Source: Pseudocercospora fijiensis CIRAD86
Taxonomy: Eukaryota; Ascomycota; Dothideomycetes; Mycosphaerellales; Mycosphaerellaceae
Assembly (NCBI RefSeq): GCF_000340215.1
Contig: NW_006921536.1
Coordinates: forward strand, 3,335,802-3,399,801
Direction of reading: 5' to 3'
Length of the DNA: 64,000 nucleotides
Within the stretch, counting starts at the first letter, position 1. The number at the start of each line of letters is the position of its first letter. Shown one piece after another: positions 1 to 11,877 of this stretch. The translations under genes and the position numbers were made by a program. The notes beneath the pieces were generated by a model. That model was not told the DNA's origin. It did not search any database and worked only from the letters and a program-made list of their open reading frames with translations.

Positions 1-592
1 CCCTCGTAATAATAAGAACAACCCTCGGAGCGGACATTTCTAGGTCTTTTAAGAGTAGACGTAAAGAACTCGGTACGATATTACTTAGAACGGAGGCAGG
101 GCTGTAATACCTCGTACGTCTACCTATTATAGTAGGGAAGACGCGCTCGTATTATAATTAGTCGAAGGCCCTTAATTCTTATAGATACATATTACTTTAT
201 AGTTTATTATATATAGGGATAGCGTAGTTAGAAGTTAGACATTGTATTAGAAGGTAAGGTTTAATATAGTTATATAATTAGGTAGTTAAGTATTTAATTT
301 AGCGCGGCTAAGCAGCTTATTAGACTTACTAAGTTAGTAGTAACGGAGGTCGAGGTTGGAATATAGAAAGGCTACGAGGGCGCGGCCTTTAGAAGGGAAG
401 CGTATATTAGAGGCTATACGTAATTAGTATGTAACTAGCTCGAGTAAAGCTAGGGTCTTAGTACCTTAGGCAGGGCTTAGCGCTTAGCGTTAGGCTAACT
501 AGCCTGCCTTCCTCCTTCTCCTCCTAGTTCTCTATCGAATACTATCTATACCTACTACTACCCTATCTACCTACTAATATACCCTTCTTATA
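1..592 (-). repeat. LTR-like repeat R1, inverted copy
   Basis: Read on the minus strand, this segment starts with TATAAGAAGGGTA at 592 and can be followed almost base for base along the repeat at 56,043-56,660. Shared landmarks are the tract around CTAAGCGCTAAGCCCTGCC, the block ending in GGCCGCGCCCTCGTAG, and the block GACGTACGAGGTATTACAG. The copy runs off the left edge of the window. Differences between copies are mostly C-to-T or G-to-A in CpA/TpG contexts, as RIP produces. A length near 620 bp and a TG start suggest an LTR. No target duplication can be seen, so this may be a solo LTR or the edge of an element outside the window. Confidence 0.65.
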
Positions 593-699
593 CTCTACCT
601 CTATTTAGGCGCCCCGCTTTATAGGCTTATATATACCTTCTATCTTCTATTTTCTACCTTCTATATAGTACTATTAAGAGCCCTAGGCTAACACTTCTT

Positions 700-3022
700 C
701 TATAGAAAAGTACAAGCAGACCTATTAGATATAAAGGAGACAGAATAAGAGACTCTACTGCTAGGTATACTAAGAGACACCTAGGTTAAACCCGAAACTA
801 TTAAAAGGATCCTAAAGAAAATTCTAGGCAATAAGGCACTAGGAGAAGACAAGATCTATAACAAACTTCTAAAAGCATATAGGAAGGGGCTAGCCCTAGC
901 ACTAGCTAATATCTTTTTATAAAGCCTAGCACTAGGACACTACCTAAGACCATTTAGGAAGTCCCTAATAGTAGTGCTAAGAAAGCCCTAGAAGGAAGAC
1001 TATATATAGCTTAAGGCCTATAGACTAATAGCCCTACTTAATATAATAGGCAAGGTACTAGAAAAAATTGTCGCTAAAAGGCTAACAACCTTTACCGAGG
1101 AAAGGAATATCCTTCCTAAAGGCTAGATAGGAGGAAGAAAGAAGAGGTTAATACTAATAGCTATAGAACTAATTATAGAACAGATCAAGCATATCTAGTA
1201 CTATAGTTAAAACTAGGTAGCAACCCTCCTCTCCCTTAATATCTTAGGAGCCTTTAATAATATCTCCTATAAAAGGCTCCTATATATACTTAAACAGAAA
1301 GCTATACTAAACTAGATAGTCCAATTCATCTAGTCCTTCCTATAGGAAAGATCAACATAGCTTATTCTAGGCAAATTCAAATCAGACCTAATACTAACTG
1401 AAAAGGGAATCCCCTAAGGATTAACACTCTCCCTAATCCTCTTCCTTATCTTTATAGCAGACCTACTCCTACTCCTAGAATCAAAAAATACATTAGCATT
1501 AGGATTTATAGACGACACAAACATCCTAGCCTAGTCTAAGACAATAGAAACTAACTATAAGATCCTAGAAGAGAAGCACTAAGAGTATAAAAAATAGGTA
1601 AGGAGGCATAGAGCAAAATTCGCCCTAGAAAAGTACTAGCTTATCTACTTTAGCAAGGCTAAATTAACCTACAACATAAAGCAATTAATCACTATCTAAG
1701 GCTTTGAAACCTAACTATTAGCAGAGCTTAGGGTACTAAGGATCTAGCTAGATCTAAAACTGAATTAGGGACTATAAGTAAAGAAGGCAAAGCAGAGGGT
1801 AGATGCTAATATACAATCTATTAATAGGCTTATAGCCTCTATATAGGGGGCTACATTCGAGAAAGCTAAAGTTATATATAAAGCAATTGTTAAGCTAGCA
1901 ATACTATATAGAGTATAGATATAGATAGCCTAGGAAAAAACACTAAAGAGGATTGAGCAACTAGTTAGCAGGTCCTAAACCTAAAGCCTAAAGAAAATCC
2001 TAGGAGCATACAAAACTATACTAACAAGGGTAGTAGAAATGGAATTAGGGATCCTACTAGTTAAATAATACTTTAAGGGACTAAGACACTAATATATAGC
2101 AAAGACAATAGAATACCTAGCCTAACAGACTATCTAAAAGGCACTAGACAAGATAAAAGCCTAGTGTATTAGGACTAGGAGGCGAGACAGACTATAAATA
2201 ACTCCCTAGAAAGTCAAAGACCTAGAGCAATATAGAGTCTTAACAAGAGAAATACTAGAGAAAGAGCTTTAGGGACCAAATATAAGGCTAAAGGAAGACA
2301 AGCTAAAGGGAGAGAAATAAAGCCTAGTAGAATCAATTGCTAGATACCTATAGGAGCAGGAATAGAACAAAACATAAGTCAGACTAGGAACCCTAAAGGC
2401 ACTAATCAAATTTAGTCAATACAACTACTAGCTCTATAAGGACCTAAATAGGGCCGAGGCAAGCCTAGCTATCTAAATCAGATCTAAACATATTAGACTT
2501 AGATCTTACCTATTTAGAAGAAACGTTCTAGGAATTGAAAGCAGAGCTTACTAATATAGCTACCAATCTTAGAATCCTAAGTATATACTGCTAGTCTGCC
2601 CTTAATAGTTAGAAGGTAGAAGTAATTAGAGACTAAAAGCAATAGAAAGGGAATACGATAAGCTAATCTAGAGCAAAGAAGACCTAAAGAGGATAGTAAA
2701 GTAGATCATTAAACAGGGATTTGTATAACAATTCGCACTAGCAAGGGAAACTAAGGAGTAGATAAGAAGGAGGGAAGAAGAGGGGGAAAGAAGGGTAGGG
2801 TAGTAGGCAAGGTAGTTAGAGGGTAACAACTATAATACTAGTATACCCTAGAGGAAGGAAAATAAGGAAACGAGGAAGATTAACACTTATAAATAGGACA
2901 GGAGGGAGGTTTTTACCAACTAAGTTAGTTTCCTACCTAAAAACAATATATAGAAACAGACCTGTATAGGCCGAAAGGCACTACAACAGGCAAATAAAAT
3001 ATCTATCTATCTATCTATATAG
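700..3022 (+). mobile_element. LINE (Tad-like non-LTR) relic with reverse transcriptase
   Basis: Plus-strand conceptual translation, broken by many stops, still reads as a LINE reverse transcriptase. In order it shows a GNKALGEDKI-like region near 830, a YRLIALLNIIGKVLEK block near 1,020-1,065, an ILPKG motif near 1,110, and FIDDTNILA (the YADD-type catalytic box) near 1,505. Most stops are TAG where Trp or Gln is expected, which fits TGG-to-TAG and CAG-to-TAG change by RIP. The element ends after the text GGCACTACAACAGGCAAATAAAA with a short (ATCT)n tail at about 3,001-3,020; simple-repeat tails are usual for fungal LINEs. It is certainly inactive. The 5' end is not resolved. Confidence 0.8.
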
Positions 3023-5899
3023 TACTATTCCTATATTATCTTCTACTAAGTATACTAATATCTATCTAGCTAGCGGTCTATACTAAGCCTATAGCGAAGC
3101 GCCTAAAGTAAAACTAGGTAGCTTCTATATAATTACTTATAGGGTTTTAGAATAAAGTAATATATAGAATAATAATTATACTAGGTATAGCTAAACCTTA
3201 AAAAAGGGTCTTATTCCTTAGTAAGAAGAAAATATATCTCTATATAAAGTACTCGCTAATATAGGAATTATAGACTAGATTTACTATATAAAAGGGTTAG
3301 TTACCTAGTAAACCTTAATTTTTACAAATATTTATAGTTCTTAAAGATAAGACGATAGTAATAATCTATATATTCTAGTATTTGAAATAGCGAGTCCCTT
3401 ATATAGGCCTATATCTTAGCCTTTAAAGTATTCGAATACTAGTAGTAGAGGTTCTTACTATCGCCTTACTTTTAAAAGTAAATACTAAGACTTTTATCGT
3501 AATCTACCTTTCTTCGTAGTAGTTAGAACGCGATAATAACGCTTTATTATATACTATCTTAGACTTAGAGGTCCTTATCTAAGGCGTTAAGAAGGGCCTT
3601 AATACTTTTATACTATTATATTATCGCGAAGAGGTTAAGTTATAGCCTTAGAGGACAAATAGCTGTATTCTATAGACTGTTTTAGTCCGGTTTATTCTTA
3701 GGCTCGTAGGCGAAGAATAAGGTAGAGTGCTCGTAATTAGTTGTCGGTAAGTTCGGAAGCTAGCCCTAATTACTAATCTATTACGTATACTCGGTCGTAA
3801 TATGTACTTAGTCGCAATATTATCCCTATTCCTATTTACGTAACTTAATTCTTTATGCCTACGAGGCTAAATAGAGGCAGGTCGTCCCTTCTATTAACGT
3901 CGACGATGCGACTACTACTAATATTGTCCTCTCTACTACCGAGAACTAAGTCGCTACAAAGACGCCGCTCTACTACTATTCGCTCGCCCTAGTCGTCGTC
4001 TCTACCTTATAATAGCTAGATTTACCGATAGATTTACGTTTACTATTCTACTATAGTAGCGCCTTACTATACTAGCCTTCTCCTATCTCTTCGTCTAGTA
4101 GCGACGATCCCTTTATTACTAGTGCTACTAGTTTAGCGCTCGAGGTAATTAATAGCATTTAATACCCCTACGCTATATAACGCTTCGTTACTATAGCTAA
4201 GTATTAAGTGTACGCCTATGCGTAGAGCAGCACGAACTAGAGTAAGTTCGATAAAGACATCTTTAGGCTACTAAACTAGATTAAGAGCAAATTAATAAGA
4301 GAGGTAGACCGTAGAAGGTACAAATGTAGCCGAAGAAGTTACTATAAAGAGCCTAAGAAGGAGGTAGGCGAAGGCTATAATAGGATTTGTTATATATATT
4401 AGGAGTTTTAGTAAAACCTAAATAGAGTTATAAGTATAGCGTTTTACTAGTAATTACTAGGCAATAAGCTACCCGCAATCCTCTAGTTTAGTAGCGTTTA
4501 GAACCGCTCGGCGTAGTAACGAATTAGGTTAAGAAGGGCGCCTCTCTTAAGCCTATCGGTAAAGCGGCTATTTAACTATTTAACTATTATAGAAGTAGCA
4601 ATTTTATAGTAGAAGAGACTATTATAGAAGCAGCAATTTTGTAGTAGAAGAGACTATTATTGTTACTATATAATTACCGCCTTCTACGACTATATTAGAA
4701 AGCCTAGCTACGCTAATTGCTATCTCTTCGACCTCGTTATTACTTAGTACGTTGTCTACGAGCTGTTAACTTACTAGCGGTTAACTAACTAGCGGTTAAC
4801 TAGCGGTTACTATATGTTCTTATACCTCTTATCTCTCGTCTAACTCGCTCGTTACTAGGCAGGTTATTAGCGGCGTTGTCTTCCGAGTCGTCTATTGTCT
4901 AACTAGTTAGTCGCCTAGCCGCTCGTTCGTAATCCTTATCTCGTATATAGCTTATTATCGTATCTATAGTATACTAGTCTACGTTATAGAAGATAAGAAG
5001 CTCCTCGAACGACGAGAGGCCGGAATCGGTAAAGTAACGGTCGTCTATAGTAATGCCGTTAATCTCGCGAATACCGTATATAAAGACCTATAATAGCTTA
5101 CCCTAATTCTGTTAGTTAGTTAAATAGTAAGTGCCTAGCGGCGTAGGTAGACCTCGTACTAATAGTGTATCTCCTATTAAATCTACCTCTTTAACGTCGT
5201 CTAAATCGAGCGGTTATAAGGACTATATATCTAGTATTGTCTCGCGGCGCGGTATATTAAAGGAGGGCGGTAGAAGGCGCGGAAATAGCCTCGGAGTAAG
5301 GTTACCTAGCGGAGGTAATAAGACTATAGGTTAGCGAATAGGTAACGACTAAATACGCCGTTTTAATAGTAACGGTCGTAGTATTATATTAGAATAAACG
5401 AGGTAGTATATTTCCGGCGTTGTCGGCGGTCGCAATTAAGCGCGAGTAGATGTCGCTAGTTTAGAAGGTAGTTAAGTTGTCTACTGTCGCTCGGTCTTAC
5501 CTATAAAATAGACCTCTTATAGGTTAGCGATAAAATAGTTAATATTTAACGCGTAGTAACTGTCCGAGAAGTCTTTAACCTTCTATACGTAGAAGGCGTA
5601 GAATGCGTCCTTTATAGTACTATTAATAGAAGGGTCGTCCTTAATCCGCTAGTACTTTAGATTTAGCGTTTCTACCGCCTCCTTAAAGTAGCCTCGTAGA
5701 TCTCTTAAAAGAGGTGTTTATACTAGGGTAATAGCGTCTTCTTTATAACCTTCGATTACGAGTTATTAAGTGTCGAGAGCGCGCTAGTATTCGTAAGCAA
5801 ACATAACGTTTAGGCCTAGAAACAGCTCGATATATCGTCGCTATTATAGCTTACTAATTTCGAGTCTATTAAACAGATAGTTACGTAGAATATAGTAGC
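3023..5899. repeat. RIP-degraded repeat DNA, unidentified
   Basis: This stretch has the same composition as its neighbours, with very few CA/TG dinucleotides, abundant TA and retained CG, so it is almost certainly repeat-derived. A short plus-strand open frame at 5,131-5,334 resembles nothing I recognise and is probably chance. At 4,600-4,660 a short direct repeat of about 45 bp is visible (the text GAAGCAGCAATTTTGTAGTAGAAGAGACTATTATand a near copy just before it). It may be the 3' part of the transposon relic that follows on the minus strand. Confidence 0.6.
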
Positions 5900-7760
5900 A
5901 AGGTAGGCGGGTTTGAAACTATACGAGGCAATTATAGCGAGCCGGAGTTATACAGTTATAACTGCGTAGTATACCCTTATATATAGGTGCTGCCTTAGCT
6001 TCTATTTTAATAGCAATATCTACCTGTTCTCGAATATAATCCTAAGCAGCTAGTAGTTGCAGTGTCTTGAAGCCTAGAAGGCCCTTATAGTACTAATATT
6101 ATATGCGTTTGCCGAGCCTATAACTAGCTAGCTATACCTTATAAGCCTACCTATCGTCGACTTTAAGAACCTCGATAATAGTGCTATATAGTATATAGAA
6201 CACTAGGTTGCGCTTGTTGCGGTTATACTTAATAGCATAGTAATAGCCCTCTAAGGGCGAGGTAGTCCTTATTTGTAGCAATAATAGACTATAGAGCCGC
6301 GCCTAAGTTGCCTATTTCCGTAAAGTTTAGCTATTCTAATTATAGCGTATGTATTAGACCTTGTCCTGCTATCCTATAGGCGTATGCTCTTATAACTACT
6401 CTTAAATCTATACTATATTAGTACTAACGTCGCCTACGCTACGTACGTAGTAGATTAAGTAGTAAAACCGCTTAATAATCTCTAGAAACTAGGCCTCTAG
6501 AAACGAGCGAAGGAAGGTCTCTTTAACGTACCGCTAGTAGAGGTAAATTCGTACCTAATCGTTATCCTTCTACGAGAGGTTAATAGCCGCCTATTCTAAG
6601 GCCGAGTCGTCGACTATAGCTATAATAGGCTTCTATAGTAGTAACTATACCTTAATAGCTCGAAGTCCGGCTTCTACGAGCTTAGCTTTCTACGATTCTA
6701 GCAATAGGTAGCCTGCTAGTAGCTAATAACCTAACGTATTACGAATATAGATAGTAAAAAGGTTCTAACTAAGGTCGGTAGTCTTATAAGTCGCGTCTAG
6801 TAAGAACAACTATATAGTATATAAGTTAGTAATGTTTTGAATTTTTAAAGTTAGTAGTAGGAACTATAGAACGCAAGCTTTAGAAGCTTAGTTATACGCC
6901 TGCCTTCTATACTACTACTACTAACACTAACAATAACACTTATATCTCCTGCCTCGGTATTTAATAACTCTCGTTACTACTCGCTCTAAAAGATAATACT
7001 ACGCTCTGTCTTACCCTTTAGTATCTTCGATATTACCTAGAATTAGAGCTCTTTACCGTCTATATTATTACAAACACCCTTTAGCGCGATAGCAAGGTCG
7101 TCTAGCTAGATACTCGTATTTCTACGGTTACTAGCACGAGCCTTCCTTAGGTTAGGCCTAATCTTTAACTACGCTATAATACTAGCCTTTAGATACTATC
7201 CGCTAATTTTGCTAAACTCGTCCTTTAATAGCCCCCTTTTAACAAAGTCTAACACCTTAGTAACGTTAAAAGCGCGCTATTCTATTAATTCCTCGAGGAG
7301 GACTTTTAGGGCGTTGTTTACTAACCGAATATCTATATATCTTAGGTCGTAGCAATATAGGTTATTACTAATCGCTAAAGGATCGCTTCTATAGCGGCGG
7401 ATACTAATTTCGTATAGATTAGTCGCTCTACTCCGATAATGCGATATAACGACTACTATAGCGTTATACGGCTCTTTATTATATTTAGCCTTACGAATGC
7501 CCTCTCCTAGTAACCTATTCCGCTACTAATCGCGCCTATAGCGACAATACTAGTACGACCGCTACTCTAACCTATCCTTTGTTCTCGGCGACTTTAACTC
7601 CTTATATACGTTACTAATATAAGCCTTTAGTACCTCGAAGCGCTTAGGCTCGTATATTAACCCCTATAGTATATTAAATAGCTACTCTCGGATATCGATT
7701 ATGTTATATAGTATACGATTAGGCCTAAATAGCGGTACTAGTTTAGTTAATATAGGCGGC
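5900..7760 (-). mobile_element. Probable MULE-type DNA transposon relic
   Basis: Minus-strand reading of about 7,500 down to 6,300 is open for long stretches apart from TAG/TAA codons at likely RIP sites. Near 6,810-6,770 it reads LLLDATYKTTDL, and further on IYIRNTLGY, LLAGYLLLES and IVDDSALE. That order of a D-x-T-Y-K-T box, a hydrophobic block and a later D-D/S-A-x-E block resembles the MULE transposase core (first Asp, then the second Asp with A-E). Terminal inverted repeats were not found by eye. Other transposase families are possible. The match is to a pattern remembered from the family, not to an alignment. Confidence 0.4.
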
Positions 7761-7925
7761 ATAGTAATAATAGTAAACTAATTATACTATTTGAACTATT
7801 AGAAAGAGCTTACTAGTAATCTATATACGAGAATTAGCTATAGAGATAAGGTTGGAATCGGAGGTATAACCGAGAAGGTTAACCCGGTACTATAATAGGA
7901 AAAGCACCGTCGATTACTAGGCAAA

Positions 7926-8235
7926 CCATACTGAGTCAGTGGATAACGCCCTCCGGAAGTAAACCACTGTTGCAAACAGTGGTACGCTAAATTCCCTAAC
8001 ATACAAGAATTGCTCACGACATAACACCAAAATCGTCGCATAAGTGATGTTCTGAGAGCTTCACAGATGCTGAGCTCCTATTTCGTCCCCTCTCCGAGCA
8101 GTCCACGTCAGTTTGCAAGCATGCTAAAAGGCACAGTGGCACAGGGTTAGAGACCAAATCCCGTCGAAGTGTAGACAACCAAGGATCGCGCAGAGACTGG
8201 ACGGCATGCATGAGATCGGTGTTCAGGTGTTATTT
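7926..8235. other. Boundary between RIP compartment and gene-rich core
   Basis: Composition changes abruptly at about 7,920-7,930: CA and TG dinucleotides, almost absent to the left, become common. No gene is recognised here. A perfect 8-bp hairpin with a 3-nt loop, CCACTGTT-GCA-AACAGTGG, lies at 7,964-7,982, just inside the boundary; whether it is functional is unknown. Confidence 0.6.
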
Positions 8236-9060
8236 CAAGAGCCTCACATCATGTTGACTGCATATTCTGTATAGCTTCCTAGCACCCAGAGACTGATTCG
8301 GAATGCTCCGAGAGAAGCCGGCGCATAGAGTAAGAGGTCCGATTTGGCTCTTGGACTACGCGTATGAGCAGCTCTGAACAGCCTTCCAGGCTCTCAGCTC
8401 CAGGACCTCGGCAGGCCCGTGCCACATGCAAGGCAATGCGGATCCCGTCGCTTAGTGTTGTCAGACCGAGATCGTCTTCAAGCTCAGTTTTGAGAGAGAT
8501 TTCAAGAGCATCACGTTCCGTTGCCTCCGCCTCATACGCAGCCTCGTGAAGCTTGCAAAGCAACACCAACTTGTTCGAGGAAGGCTGCTACGCAGAGTCG
8601 AGTACTGCAATCGAGCTCATATCCAGTCTGAGAGAGGTCTAGACCGCATCACATTGCGATGGCTCCGGTCTCTCCACGGCTTCGTAGTACTCGCAAAATG
8701 ACACGGACTGCATCGAGAAATACTCTTACAGAGAGCGAGAGTGCAAAATCCAGCCCAAAGTCCAATTCAGGAGGTCTGCCAAAGGCTCCATAGCACGTTG
8801 ACTCCAGTCCGCTTGGGCGCTCATAGCATACCCGAGAAGCAACATGGACTCCATCAAGTAGTGCTATCGTGCAGAGCGAAACATTGAAAGCGAGGCTCGA
8901 AGCCCACTTTGGGAGAGGCCTTGAAGGCTCCACATCACGTCGACTCCAGTCTCGTCGCAGCCTCATGGCACCCGAAAACCAACGTGGACGGCACAGAAAG
9001 AAGTCTAGGGCTGAGGTCCAATGCAATTCCATGACAAAATCTACGTACTTCAATGCTTCT
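8236..9060 (-). repeat. Degenerate tandem repeat, about 135 bp unit, possibly decayed coding repeats
   Basis: About six diverged units follow each other, with recognisable starts near 8,236, 8,385, 8,500, 8,636, 8,785 and 8,920. The shared core is roughly GGCTCCACATCACGTNGACT, then a segment like GCAGCCTCATAGCACCCGAG, then ANCAACATGGACT, and a spacer like GCATCAAGTAGTGCT. The spacing of 132-149 bp is about 45 codons. On the minus strand several units read a peptide like C-x-E-A-x(4)-L-E-S-T-C-x-G-A-F, but in different frames and with stops. This suggests the remnant of a repeat protein with a period of about 45 residues. I do not recognise the family. It lies between the RIP boundary and the MATH gene. 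Confidence 0.55.
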
Positions 9061-9107
9061 AGGGTATCTTCTCTTCCCAGAACTCCTCGCTAATTCCAAA
9101 ATGTTGC

Positions 9108-11877
9108 TCAATCAACCTGTACTTTGACACCATACAGCTGCAGCTTGTGCAGCACCCGCTTGCGACAGACAGGACAGAAATCGATCTTCACGGCGCAATC
9201 GCGGCACGAGATCACGTGCCCACAGTCGTAGAAGGCCGTCGTGATCTCATTCTCGAAGCAGATGGTGCACTGGCCCTTGTCTTCTTCGGTGACTGTGCCG
9301 CGAAGAACAAACTGGCCAGTCTTGCGACCCTCTCTGAATTCACCTTCGTAGACGTTGCCACTGGCTTCCGTCAGCTTGCCGTGGCCGTGCGGCAAGTCGT
9401 CGAGCCAATCGCCCTCATATTGTTGGCCTGAGGCAGCGTAGAAGATCTTGCCGTGGCCGGCCTTCTTTCCGTCGTCAAATTGACCTAGATATTCATCGCC
9501 ATTGACGTCGATCAGGTGACCGCCGCCATGCTGGTGCCGAGCCTCGTTGTAGTCTCCCTCATAATAGTGTTGACCGAGCCAGTCGTGCGTGCCTTTGCAT
9601 AGGCTCGTCGGCTCCGTGATTCCTTCCTCAATCGCCGCGAATTGAGAGTCGTCGTCAGCATCGCTCATGACAACATCCTCTCCGTCCATCTGAGGTAGCG
9701 GAGGCGCCAGAACGACGGTCGGAGCCTGCAAAGCTGACGTGTTTGGCAGAGCGACAGTCCTGCCCGGCTCAAATGAAATCGTCGTACTGTTCGGCTGAAA
9801 CGCGGCGGGAAGTTGGCTTTGATCGAAGTATTCATGCATCGCAGTCTTGAGTGGATGATCGTAATCTTTTTGGTTGGCATGGTGAGGTGACCATTCCTCA
9901 GTGTCTGGAAAGTTGAAAGCCTGTGGTGCGATGTCATCGCGAACATACATCACAGCGCATGTGACTTCCGCGTCGACATGCTCGTTATACTGGCTGAAGG
10001 GAGAGTCGTAGCCAGAGCCAGGGGATGGCGGGCGGAAGCGCTCTTTGAAGCCAGAGTGCTTGCCACGAGCTTCTGTCTCGGTCAAGATCGTGACTCTGCC
10101 GTCATGGTATGCGTACCAGCCCCTGCCAATTCCGCGCGGACGCACGTAAGGCACGTATCGGCTGGAGCTGAGAGGCCCGCAATGAGTAATGAAGGCGAAC
10201 AGGGTGTATGCAACACCGCTGACATTGAGATTGTCAGGGATCTCGACTTTGTTGACCAATTTCTTCCAAACCCTCGTTTTCTTGTCGTGCTCTTGCCTCT
10301 GCAGCTCGAGCGTCAGTAGCTGAGGGCAGGAAATGACCTTTACTTTGGTATGCTCATCGACAGCCGCTTGTAGTGAGCTGTGATCCTTCGTTGGCAGTCG
10401 GTTGGCACCGCACGCACCTCCTTTGTCCGGATGAAAGCCGCCAACCAGTTCCTTAAACTTGCTGGGTTCTTCTGTTCCTTCGAAATTGATCGAGACGCGG
10501 GTCGCAAGACGCCATAGCATCTCAAGCACATCACCTGGAAATTGGGTGCCTGGATTACCGAAGTTGGTGGAGCGCTTTCTCGTGTACATCTTGAGCAATA
10601 GAGCCTGAAGGTATCCGCGAGTATCTTTTTTATCGCCGCGCAGTGACTTCACCCATTCTCTGAAAGGCTGGAAATGAAGTAGAGGTACCGCCGCAGCGAT
10701 ATATATCAAAGACTTGGTGAAAGGGCGAAGGCCTGTTGTGGACGTGATTATGTCAGGTGACGGGTCGCCATGCTCCCACTTGCAGCCGGTTGGATCGTCA
10801 ACGACACGGATATAGGCGCGGAAAGCGAGTCTATCGTTGCGCAAGATGGCTTGGCGTTGCCCGTGTTGGCGAAGGTGGAAGTCGTAGCGGGAGTACTTGG
10901 TGAAATATCGCCAGCCGTAGTCAGCAGACTTCTTGTGAAATTGATGCGCTTCCGCCTAAAACAAAAGAGTCAGCACTTCTGTCTGCGAAGTGGTTTGCAT
11001 GACAAGTGTGGAGTGGCGGAGCTGATAGCCGAAGACTCACCTGGTACTCGAACACACGAGGCTCGGCGGGATTGTACATGATGATGCATAGCTGTGCAGC
11101 AACGGAACGACGCTTCTTGATACGCTCTTGACCTTTGAGGAATGGAAATGGTGGGTTGACGAAGTCTTCGGTGCCTTCCCATTCTGGAGACTGGATCGTG
11201 ACGTTCTCGAGGTAGACGGAAAGGTATTCGGAGCGGTGGCCTTTTGGGTAGAACTTGATGCGCCAGTCGTAACCGCCGACATTGACTATGGGTGAGCGCA
11301 TGACTGTCTCGTTGTTTGGCTTTTCTGCAGTGCCATTGTAGTGCTCAAGCATCCAGTCGATCGTGCCTGCCTCGATTGGGACCTGAAGAGATGTTAGCGA
11401 TTCCGAATACCTCGCTCCGAATCAGTGCCTCCAGGCGGCACCACCGTCTGTAACGTGAGGGCCTCAGCTGGACTGGTTTGCCCGAGCAAGACTCACCAAA
11501 TCCGGGTCATTGAGCTCGAAAAATGTTATCTTCTGCCAATATTCGTCGTCCGTGGCGCTTGGCTCAAAGCCTGCGTTGCGCTTGATGTAGACGATTTCGT
11601 CTTCACCCGGCTCCGTCGTGTCTTCGTTGATGGCGCTCCAAGGCGCTGCTCCAGCATCTTCACTATCGCTCTCGCTTTCGGAGTCATGGTCACGGTCGCT
11701 CTCAGAGTGGTCAGTGTCTTCTGCTCGCTCTTGAGTGTCTCGAGAAGTGTTCTCGGAGCCGGGTGCCTGCACCTGCGGCTGAGGAGCTTGGAGGCCAGTT
11801 GGGATCTGGAGAAAAGGTGGGATTGGTGGTGTCGGAATGCGAGCGAGTGGTGCTGGCGGCTCGCCAGGAGCGTCCAT
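9108..11877 (-). CDS. MATH / inactive USP-like / MORN / RING protein
   Basis: Proposed structure is complement(9108..10955, 11041..11382, 11497..11877), giving 856 residues. Both introns are GTGAGT...AG in phase 0. Residues 1-127 are Pro- and Asp/Ser-rich. Residues about 130-285 form a MATH domain (VNVGGYDWRIKFYPKG). Residues about 290-545 resemble a USP fold: GLRPFTKSLIYIAAAVPLL occupies the place of the Cys box and SRYVPYVR...GWYAYHDGRV the place of the His box. The catalytic Cys and the GHY histidine are both absent, so peptidase activity is not expected. Next come about four MORN repeats (YEGDY, YLGQF, YEGDW, YEGEF), then a C-terminal C3HC4 RING (CTIC, DCGH, CRDC, CPVC). MATH domains bind peptides and RINGs recruit E2 enzymes. 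An adaptor or E3 role is inference. Confidence 0.88.

Noticed and set aside
3000..3021. Telomere-like or satellite repeat
   Set aside because: The (ATCT)n run is a short tail at the end of the LINE relic, not a telomeric array.
5131..5334. 67-codon plus-strand frame in the left RIP region
   Set aside because: It is probably chance openness in CG-containing, stop-poor repeat DNA, with no similarity to known proteins.
9147..10319. Plus-strand frames inside the MATH-RING gene
   Set aside because: They are antisense shadows; the minus strand has domains, introns and consistent frame.
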